DNA of 64,000 bases from a bacterium ADurb.Bin157 (GTDB lineage: Bacteria > Muiribacteriota > Ozemobacteria > Ozemobacterales > Ozemobacteraceae), in the NCBI GenBank assembly GCA_002070375.1, contig MWDD01000006.1, forward strand, positions 29,825-93,824, read 5' to 3'. The notes beneath the pieces were generated by a model. It saw only the letters and a list, made by a program, of their open reading frames with translations, searched no databases and was not told the DNA's origin. Positions 40,197 to 47,254 of this stretch are shown here, in pieces. Every line of letters begins with the position of its first letter. Positions within the stretch are counted from its first letter, which is position 1. The translations under genes were made by a program, and so were the position numbers.

Positions 40197-42740
40197 TTAA
40201 GGAGAAGTTGCGGCTTCTATATAGTTATTATTTTTCAAAAAAAACTGAACTAATATTTCGTTCACATTCTCTCTTTTTACAGCAGCAATTAAATCAGAGT
40301 ATTTAGAGAAGTAATCAAACCCTTTGCCGATAATTTCATCAGTTGAATATATCGCTGCTTTATTTTTATTTGTAGCCAATTTAAAGTTAAAATTACGCAC
40401 AATATAACTTTTAGCCATATTAAACTCTTCTTCTGTAAAACCGTTTTCGCAAAGTTTATCAATTTCGCCCTTTAACTCTTCTGCGGCAGATGCCAGCATA
40501 TTGGGCTTAACAGAAGCAAAAGCATAAAAGTATCCTTCGTTTCCAATACTTTCATTTGCGCACCCATAAGAAAAATATAAAGATGCATCTGAGAAGCGTC
40601 GGTTTAATCTGGAATTAGGAGCTTCGAATAATATCGTTCCGGCAATATCCATTGCCGGCGATCTTGCATCCAAAGGGGAAATACTTCTTGATGCAAAAAC
40701 CGCAATTGCGTGTTTTTTATTGAGTTTAAGGTCCAGTTTTTGACTTTGCTTTAACGGCGAAAATGCAGCCTGAACAGGCTCGTTACTTTGTGCCGAAGAA
40801 AACGACGACAATCGGTCATAAAGCCATGTTTTTATTTCTGAGCGATAAAAATTACCCACAAGCGAAATCACAATATTACGACCCACATAATATTTTTTAT
40901 GAAAGTCTTTGACATTTTTTTGAGTTAAACTTAAAACGCTTGCATTGTCGCCCTTTACAGACCTTCCGGTGTTAGTCTTATTGAATAAATGATACAAGAC
41001 ATTCTTTTTTGTAAACGTAAAAATATCAGTGTTTTCCTCTTCGATTCTCTCAATAATTTTTTCTTTTGCAACGTCAAAATCCTCGTTATCAAAATTTGGT
41101 TTTTCGATCATATTCAAAATTAAGGTAAAAGCATCTGAAAAGCTTGAAGAGACACACTGAAAATCAATTGCCACATAATCTTTATTGGCGGCAATGCTGT
41201 ATTCAACTCCCATGGAATTCAAAAGTTTTCCGATGCTTGTGCCGTCTTCTTCAGAAATAGATTTTTCAAGCATTTGCGCTGTTAAATTTGCTATTCCATG
41301 TTGCTTATCGGCTTCTAACAAGCTTCCTGCAGCAATTCGAACAGAGCCTGCCACAACCGGTGTATCGTGGTTTTCTTTTAATATCAGACGTATTCCGTTT
41401 TTAAGAGTAAGCATTTCAGGAAGAGCTTCAGGCGGCATGGGCACAGGCTCTATTTTTACCAGCGTTAATCTGCTGTCATGAAAAAAGCCCGACACGACCC
41501 TTTTTATATCTTCAGCTGTAACTTCCAGTATTTTTTCTGCATACAAATCAGCTTCTTCAATGGTTCCGAATATGGCGTGCATACCATAATTCATCGCTTG
41601 AAACTCGACATTTTCTCTGCGAAAATAATCTTGCGCCACTAAATTTTGCTTTATATTTTGCAATTCAGATTCGGAAATTTTACCTTCTGATATATTTTTA
41701 ATTATTCTTTTAACTTCTTTAACAAATTTGTCAGATTTTCCGGGAGATGTGACCCCTCCGATTTGAAAAAGCATTGGATGAAAACTGTCATAATAGGCTG
41801 CGCCGGCAGACAAAGCAACTTTTTTGCTTTCAACTAAATTTTTCCACAAATAACTGTCTTTATTACCTCCGATCAAAGAAGCAATAACATGCAGCACATA
41901 TTTATCTGCGCTTTCAGAAGCAGGAACAGGCCACCCCATTCTTACATATGTAAAGTCAACATAATCATTTAAAGACGCAAACCTGGGTGATTCTTGGGAA
42001 GGCTCCCAGGGTATTTTCGGCAAATCAACTTTTGTATTCGGCAAAGATGCGCTATATTTTGTCACTTTATCCAAGACTGTTTCTTCGTCAATATTTCCAA
42101 CAATTATCAACCAGACATTAGCCGGAGTATAATAACGTTTATAATATTCTGTAATTGAATCAACAGTAATAGAATTAAGCGATTCTTCGCTTCCTAAAAC
42201 AGAATTTTTATAGGGATGCACCTGAAAGGCTGTTTTTAACAAAAGTTTTTCGGCAAGACTATTTGCATTCTCTGCATTTTCAAATATTTTCGTCAGGGAA
42301 CTTTCAAGCTGTTTATTTAAAACACTTTCATCAATCTTACTTTTAAACAATCCTTCTATTCCCAATTTAACCATGTCTTCAAATGAATCTTTTAATCCCG
42401 TCAGAGTATATCCGGTAAAATCAGTATTTACATAAAAGTTTCTGTTTATACCCAGCTTAGAAATTTGTAAATCAAGCTGCCCGTCTGCATAGTTATCGGT
42501 TTTACTAAACAACGAAGCGGCCAAAACACTCGAATATCCCTCTGTTTTTGAGTTTTCGGTTAATGGGCCGACTCTCACGCAAAAATTAATCGAGGTAATC
42601 GATGAAGACTTTTGAGGCTTAACAAAAATTTTCAACCCATTATCTAGGGTATAAATGCTTCCGGATAAATTCTGAGCACATAGTTGTGTACACATAAAAG
42701 CAAGCACACAAATCAATATCTTGATGAAACTTGATTTCAT
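40197..42740 (-). CDS. Secreted double-M16 (insulinase-fold) protein, zinc sites lost
   Basis: An 847-aa exported protein (signal peptide about 1-22) with two M16 halves, about 25-440 and 440-847. The fold markers are clear (NGLKIFVKPQ, YYKRYYTPANVWLIIVGNID; then KNGIRLILKENHDTPVVAGS, FHKKYYVGRNIVISLVGNF). The zinc motif HxxEH, expected after 'G-[I/Y]-[A/S]', is missing in both halves: EGYSSVLAAS in the first (Ser71, Ala74, Ala75) and HGIANLTAQM in the second (Asn485, Ala488, Gln489). So it is probably a non-catalytic binding or chaperone-like M16 protein. Divergent to the SLH gene, with its own promoter-like site. Confidence 0.88.
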   Translation of the reverse strand: MKSSFIKILICVLAFMCTQLCAQNLSGSIYTLDNGLKIFVKPQKSSSITSINFCVRVGPLTENSKTEGYSSVLAASLFSKTDNYADGQLDLQISKLGINRNFYVNTDFTGYTLTGLKDSFEDMVKLGIEGLFKSKIDESVLNKQLESSLTKIFENAENANSLAEKLLLKTAFQVHPYKNSVLGSEESLNSITVDSITEYYKRYYTPANVWLIIVGNIDEETVLDKVTKYSASLPNTKVDLPKIPWEPSQESPRFASLNDYVDFTYVRMGWPVPASESADKYVLHVIASLIGGNKDSYLWKNLVESKKVALSAGAAYYDSFHPMLFQIGGVTSPGKSDKFVKEVKRIIKNISEGKISESELQNIKQNLVAQDYFRRENVEFQAMNYGMHAIFGTIEEADLYAEKILEVTAEDIKRVVSGFFHDSRLTLVKIEPVPMPPEALPEMLTLKNGIRLILKENHDTPVVAGSVRIAAGSLLEADKQHGIANLTAQMLEKSISEEDGTSIGKLLNSMGVEYSIAANKDYVAIDFQCVSSSFSDAFTLILNMIEKPNFDNEDFDVAKEKIIERIEEENTDIFTFTKKNVLYHLFNKTNTGRSVKGDNASVLSLTQKNVKDFHKKYYVGRNIVISLVGNFYRSEIKTWLYDRLSSFSSAQSNEPVQAAFSPLKQSQKLDLKLNKKHAIAVFASRSISPLDARSPAMDIAGTILFEAPNSRLNRRFSDASLYFSYGCANESIGNEGYFYAFASVKPNMLASAAEELKGEIDKLCENGFTEEEFNMAKSYIVRNFNFKLATNKNKAAIYSTDEIIGKGFDYFSKYSDLIAAVKRENVNEILVQFFLKNNNYIEAATSP

Positions 42741-42771
42741 TTAGCGTTTTCCTTCATCTGTTATTGTAAGT

Positions 42772-42799
42772 ATTCTACCATTTTAGTGACTTACGGCAA
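42772..42799 (-). promoter_or_regulatory. Promoter for the M16-like gene
   Basis: TTGCCG-16 bases-TAGAAT on the minus strand, 32 bases upstream of the ATG at 42740. Confidence 0.4.
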
Positions 42800-42828
42800 A
42801 CTTTTTTTGTCTGTAAATCATTAATCGC

Positions 42829-42856
42829 TTGCCAAAAAACACAATTTAATTAGATT
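42829..42856 (+). promoter_or_regulatory. Promoter for the SLH protein gene
   Basis: TTGCCA-16 bases-TAGATT, 61 bases before the ATG at 42918. Confidence 0.35.
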
Positions 42857-42917
42857 TAACCCATATTATCAGGAATAGTGACGATGAATCGAAGTCATAG
42901 TCGAAACGGAGCAGAAA

Positions 42918-44225
42918 ATGAAACGAATCAGTAAATCATATTTAAGCGGCGTAATTGTTGCTATAATAGTTGTTGCATTGTTTGCAGGAGAGAACTTACT
43001 TTCATCATTAACAGCGAGCAATAATTTAGGAGATTTACCGCGAGAGTTGCGACTTTCAACCGAGCTTGGATTAATTAGTCACAATCAAAATAAATCATCT
43101 TCTTTTCTAAGAAAAAGTGTTACGGGAAAAGAATTTGCGAGCTTAACATCGAACATCATGTCTATGCTCGGCCACCCCAATTCATCTGTAAATTATCTTG
43201 TTAAATCACAAATAATAAACTCAAAGCAACTTAATTCAAAGCTTACTCGCAAAGACACATTTGAAATCCTTGCGCATCTTTGCATAGATCTCTCGCTTCA
43301 CTTTCCTTTACAGTATCCAAAGGTTTCTGCGAGGAATTACAATGACTACACAATTCCCGGAAAATTTGCTGCACAGGCCGCCTACTTACAAAATCGCTTT
43401 ATTGTAAATGGCTATTCGGCGAACTATTTAGGTTCCGGTCGAAATCTAACTGCCAGAGAAATGATATATTTTCTTTACAGATTTTATGAAGCAGTATCAC
43501 TGGACATAATCACAGCGAGAGATAGCGCTCCCCTCTCATTTATAGACTTACCGAATGCTCATCCGATACTTCCCGGCATAAGAAATCTTTCGGCACATGG
43601 GGCTTTTGACACTTTACTGCTGAGGCCTGCTTTTGACGGAAACTCATTTATAGAAGACAGAGAAATGAAAGAAATGCTTTTTGGAATTTTGGAAAGAAAG
43701 GGTTTTACGTTTAACACCGAAAAGATAGAGAAGTTATTTGATAAAAGTAAAAGAAAGAATTACACAACTCGCAGAGAATTTTGTCTTGTATTGGAGTATT
43801 TGCTTGATACAGTCTCAAGAAATGATCTATCCGGCTTAATAAGCTACAAAGACATAAACTCAAAGAGCCGTGAGCACTCTGCTCTGGTAAAAATTGCAGG
43901 TTGCGGAATCATTATGGGATATGGTGACAAAACGTTTAGAGGGAAAGAACGGGTTACAAGATTTGAAGCAATAAACGTATTAAATAAAATTGTGAGTATT
44001 TTTTGGAAGCCTTTTAATCAAAACGACTCAGAATTGAAAGGCAATTATAAATCTTCATTTACAGGCGAATCAAACAGCAATGTAAGCCGCGATGAATTTT
44101 TAAATTTTATAGAAGTGCTTAAAGCAAAACGTGACAAAATAAGAGAAATTGTCGGGCCGGGAAAACGACCATCAAGAGAAGAATCATTCTACAAGCGAAA
44201 AGCTCAACTACTAGGCAACTCTTAA
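42918..44225 (+). CDS. S-layer homology (SLH) domain protein
   Basis: A 435-aa protein with an N-terminal membrane helix or uncleaved signal (about 8-30). One clear SLH motif lies near 325-360 (SALVKIAGCGIIMGYGDKTF, then RGKERVTRFEAINVLNKIV), and degenerate SLH-like segments precede it (LNSKLTRKDTFEILAHLCI; NLTAREMIYFLYRFYEA; NYTTRREFCLVLEYLLD). SLH domains bind pyruvylated cell-wall polymers or peptidoglycan. The C-terminus is charged and helical. The last 15 bases overlap the convergent gene at 44211. Confidence 0.78.
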   Translation: MKRISKSYLSGVIVAIIVVALFAGENLLSSLTASNNLGDLPRELRLSTELGLISHNQNKSSSFLRKSVTGKEFASLTSNIMSMLGHPNSSVNYLVKSQIINSKQLNSKLTRKDTFEILAHLCIDLSLHFPLQYPKVSARNYNDYTIPGKFAAQAAYLQNRFIVNGYSANYLGSGRNLTAREMIYFLYRFYEAVSLDIITARDSAPLSFIDLPNAHPILPGIRNLSAHGAFDTLLLRPAFDGNSFIEDREMKEMLFGILERKGFTFNTEKIEKLFDKSKRKNYTTRREFCLVLEYLLDTVSRNDLSGLISYKDINSKSREHSALVKIAGCGIIMGYGDKTFRGKERVTRFEAINVLNKIVSIFWKPFNQNDSELKGNYKSSFTGESNSNVSRDEFLNFIEVLKAKRDKIREIVGPGKRPSREESFYKRKAQLLGNS

Positions 44226-44789
44226 TGCCACTCTGTTTCCGTAACCTAATCCGGTATTGATAAGAACTTCTTTGCGGCAAGATATAGACAGCAAGTTTGC
44301 CACATCTTTAGCTTCTTGCAAACTAACAGAGTAAAAGACGTTTTCAACTGCGAAACTGCTGGCTCCGGATCTTTTAATATAGGCTTTAATAACCCAAACA
44401 CCCATAGTTGAGCTGCAAAGCCTTTCAGAAGACCTTGTCAGTTCAAACTTAAGTATTTCGTCAAAATGAATTGTTGCAACCCTGTAGCACAACTGGCAAG
44501 ACTCTTCCAATTCAATTTTTTTGAGGACTTTATCAATTATGACGCACTTTTTGTTTGTTGATAACACAAATCCGATTAATACGAATATTACGGAAACTCC
44601 CAGACTGAAAAAACAAAAATTTCTCATGGCTTCAAAAAATTTGCTTAAAAGCATAAAACAGCAAATACCCATGCCGGCAAGAATGAATATCACCCCAAGA
44701 ACTCGCTCTGCTCTTGAAGTTCTGAAAGTAATAAGATCTTGCTCTCGATCTTGAACTTTCATAATATTCAAAGCGTTGATTAAAGACAT
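44211..44789 (-). CDS. Membrane protein with two helices, unknown
   Basis: A 192-aa protein; hydrophobic helices at about 31-50 and 57-79 (RVLGVIFILAGMGICCFMLL; FFSLGVSVIFVLIGFVLS) precede a soluble part of about 110 residues with beta character (IDKVLKKIELEESCQLCYRV...SLQEAKDVANLLS). The arrangement of two helices and then a beta-rich part recalls small PH-like membrane proteins, but no family is certain. The ATG at 44789 is preferred over a GTG at 44795. A good promoter lies about 70 bases upstream and the structured inverted repeat lies upstream of it. Confidence 0.6.
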   Translation of the reverse strand: MSLINALNIMKVQDREQDLITFRTSRAERVLGVIFILAGMGICCFMLLSKFFEAMRNFCFFSLGVSVIFVLIGFVLSTNKKCVIIDKVLKKIELEESCQLCYRVATIHFDEILKFELTRSSERLCSSTMGVWVIKAYIKRSGASSFAVENVFYSVSLQEAKDVANLLSISCRKEVLINTGLGYGNRVALRVA

Positions 44790-44859
44790 TTGCACTCACC
44801 CGATGATTTCATATTTTTTCGAACACAAAACTTTTTTTAATTTCAATTGGAATAGGTGG

Positions 44860-44889
44860 ATAATATCAAATAATTATTGTTCAAGTCAA
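44860..44889 (-). promoter_or_regulatory. Sigma70-type promoter for the 44211-44789 gene
   Basis: TTGACT-18 bases-TATTAT on the minus strand; predicted start near 44853, leaving a leader of about 64 bases. Confidence 0.55.
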
Positions 44890-44901
44890 GGCTTTTTATC
44901 A

Positions 44902-44980
44902 GGGTTTGAGGCGTACACACCGACTCACCGTACTAATCGTACTTTACGGACAAAAATATTTGCTATGTACGACTCAAACC
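44902..44980. other. Compound inverted repeat / candidate structured RNA or operator
   Basis: Nested complementarity: outer GGTTTGAG (44903-44910) pairs with CTCAAACC (44973-44980); after a 2x2 internal loop, GTACA (44913-44917) pairs with TGTAC (44966-44970); inside, CCGTA (44928-44932) pairs with TACGG (44945-44949). Neither strand shows a T run after it, so it is not a standard terminator. It lies in the largest gene-free gap of the window (44796-45071), upstream of the promoter at 44860. Confidence 0.55.
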
Positions 44981-45071
44981 AAGACACAATAAGAGCGAGC
45001 ACGCCTTTTTTAACAGAAAAAAAACCACAAAACGCTTAAAAACGCCATTCTCACGCACAAAAAAGGGGGAG

Positions 45072-45563
45072 TTATTCTTCGCAATAATTAGTAATATTTA
45101 TAAAATCCAATTCAGTCAAAACTTTATATCCATTTTTCATGAGCAAAAAACAAGTTAAGCCGGCCCCGGGAATAAGGCGCCCGGAAAAAGTGCCGTCGTA
45201 CACACTATCCTTCCCGCATGAGGGGCTTCGACTCTTCAAAACAGCAAATTCGACATGCAAGAGTTTTGCTAATCTGAGCACTTCTTCGGCTCCCTTAACA
45301 AAATTATGTGTAACATCAACCCCCTTGTTGCTAATAATCTTCGCTGAAAAGCGATAAACATTATCGGCAAGACCGGTCAGTTCTGAGGGGTTACGAGGAG
45401 TTGAAAGACCGCCAAGCTGCTCAGGACAAACCGGAATTACTTCATAAAAATCAAATACTTTGTTCCAAAAACTTGGGTTTTCAGAATATTCTTTTGCGCA
45501 TGCCCCCTTGTAGTTACATTCAAAACCAAGGAGGCAAGCACTGACAAGAATTCTTTTTTTCAT
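45072..45563 (-). CDS. DUF523 family protein (2-thiouracil desulfidase TudS-like)
   Basis: A 163-aa protein with the DUF523 layout: VSACLLGFECNYKGACAK at the N-terminus (Cys10, Cys16), IPVCPEQLGGLSTPR (Cys46) and AVLKSRSPSCGKD (Cys116). Cys10, Cys46 and Cys116 would be the three cluster ligands; in characterised TudS proteins a 4Fe-4S cluster with an open iron removes sulfur from thiouracil. Activity here is inferred from family. The ATG overlaps the TadB-TadC fusion stop by one base (TAATG), so it is the last gene of the Tad transcript, an unusual location for this family. Confidence 0.88.
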   Translation of the reverse strand: MKKRILVSACLLGFECNYKGACAKEYSENPSFWNKVFDFYEVIPVCPEQLGGLSTPRNPSELTGLADNVYRFSAKIISNKGVDVTHNFVKGAEEVLRLAKLLHVEFAVLKSRSPSCGKDSVYDGTFSGRLIPGAGLTCFLLMKNGYKVLTELDFINITNYCEE

Positions 45564-47254
45564 TAGTTACCGCCGACAGGTTTTTCCTCTTTCGGTGATG
45601 GGGTCAAGATGATTGATTTATCAAGCCCGCTTTCAGCTTTAGGTTCTTCTGATATTAAAGCGGTAACCGAAGCAACGTTAACATTTGTTGTCTTAGAAAT
45701 ACCTTTAGTTATCTTTCTTGCGCTTGCAATATCATTTTGATTAATGATATCGGGCAAACTGTTATAAACATTAAGCATAGCAGGCCCGATGAGAATTACC
45801 GACAAACTTGGAAAGACACAAAAAACAAGAGGAATCAAAAGCTTAACCGGAAGCTTGTTGACTCTGGTTTCTGTTTGTATCATTCGTTGATGTCTCATTT
45901 GTTCTGCCTGAACCCTAAGTGTCGGCCCAATATCGGCTCCAAGTTTTTGTGCTTGAACGAGTGCGCTGACGAATGAAAAGAAAGATAGCACTCTGACTCT
46001 TTCGGCCATATCAGAGAGAGCTTCTTCCATGCTTTTACCAACCTTTATATCTGCCAAGAACATTTTAAATTCTACTATAATGTCAGTGTTTTGCGATTTC
46101 TCGACAATTTTTGCTATACCGCCGGTTAAATCAAGGCCGGCTTCAATCGCCAATGAAAGCAAGTCAATAATAAAGGGCAGCTCAAACTCAATATTCTGTT
46201 GTCTGCGCCTTATTAAATGAGCTAAGTAAATTCTTGGTAAGCGGAATCCGACCGGAACCAAAAAACACAACACCAAATAGCCGAAAATATCTAAGGGGGG
46301 CTTTACAAATATAAACATTGAAAGCATAAATAAAATTGAACACAATTCTCGCGCCGCAAGGAACTCTTCGGGCGTCATCTTAATCGAAAATTTAGAAGCG
46401 GAAAGCAAAAATTTAGCTTCGCTGTGCATTCTTGCCACAAATGAAGGGCTTAAAATTTTATTAAACATTATAAAAGGTTTAAGCACGACTTTCGCTTTTT
46501 TCCATTTATCATAATCTTGCTCAACAGACTGATTTTTGGCAATCATTACGTCTTCTGCTTCGGGCAAAATTGACGATGTCATTCTGTTAATAACAAAAAT
46601 ACCGAATAAGGCTAGCAAAACGGATAAACCAAGAGCAATTTGCCCGGGCAAAGATGCAAACATGGGAGCTAAGTAGGCAGGATGAAACATCCAGATAATG
46701 CCTGCTATACCAACGGGCAAGATGCCGACCAGATTACCTGAGAGTCTTGCATGTGCTGTTCCGGCAATAATTTTGCCCATGATTCTTTTTCTTTCAATTA
46801 CCGTTGAAACAATTTGAGCATAAAGATCTTCAAGACTTCCGCCGGTTTCTTGTTGGAAAATAGTTGCATTGACCGCGAGATGCAAATCAGGGCTGTTAAC
46901 TCTTTTTGCAAGATTTGTTAAAGCTTCTACTATGGAAACGCCCAATCGGCGTTCTTGAATCACGGTTCTGAATTCATTACAAATAGGAGGCGGTGTAGAC
47001 ACAGCCACAAGTTCAAATGACTGATCAAGGTTTCGCCCCGCCTTTAAGCAAGAACTTATCATAAGCAAAACCTCTATAAGCTGGTCTTCAATTGTTGTAC
47101 CAATAATATTATTAGAAAAATTAGTTTGGTTATCAACCTCACCCTTGTCTTTATCGTATTTTAAGGTTAAATCCATTTTTTCTTCTATGAAAAAATAAAT
47201 TCCGAGTAAGATTCCTATAACTGCAAGAACTTTTAAAAGAGGCAAAATTGTCAT
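45563..47254 (-). CDS. Fused TadB-TadC inner-membrane platform protein (two T2SSF domains)
   Basis: A 563-aa membrane protein with two T2SS-F domains. First half about 55-235: ISSCLKAGRNLDQSFE...ALTNLAKRVNSPDLHLAV, QQETGGSLEDLYAQI, then two helices near 170-220 (TadB-like). Second half about 290-510: FELPFIIDLLSLAIEAGLDL, FLADIKVGKSMEEALSDMAE, ALVQAQKLGADIGPTLRVQAE and LPVKLLIPLVFCVFPSLSVI (TadC-like). In most Tad loci these are two separate adjacent genes. It should form the core of the pilus assembly platform driven by the neighbouring CpaF. The start overlaps the CpaE-CpaF stop by 4 bases. The C-terminal 55 residues are a polar tail. Confidence 0.88.
   Translation of the reverse strand: MTILPLLKVLAVIGILLGIYFFIEEKMDLTLKYDKDKGEVDNQTNFSNNIIGTTIEDQLIEVLLMISSCLKAGRNLDQSFELVAVSTPPPICNEFRTVIQERRLGVSIVEALTNLAKRVNSPDLHLAVNATIFQQETGGSLEDLYAQIVSTVIERKRIMGKIIAGTAHARLSGNLVGILPVGIAGIIWMFHPAYLAPMFASLPGQIALGLSVLLALFGIFVINRMTSSILPEAEDVMIAKNQSVEQDYDKWKKAKVVLKPFIMFNKILSPSFVARMHSEAKFLLSASKFSIKMTPEEFLAARELCSILFMLSMFIFVKPPLDIFGYLVLCFLVPVGFRLPRIYLAHLIRRRQQNIEFELPFIIDLLSLAIEAGLDLTGGIAKIVEKSQNTDIIVEFKMFLADIKVGKSMEEALSDMAERVRVLSFFSFVSALVQAQKLGADIGPTLRVQAEQMRHQRMIQTETRVNKLPVKLLIPLVFCVFPSLSVILIGPAMLNVYNSLPDIINQNDIASARKITKGISKTTNVNVASVTALISEEPKAESGLDKSIILTPSPKEEKPVGGN

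Noticed and set aside
44776..45039. Plus-strand 87-codon ORF across the gap and the structured repeat
   Set aside because: No Shine-Dalgarno or domain, it overlaps the antisense gene start, and its amino-acid sequence has no conserved look.
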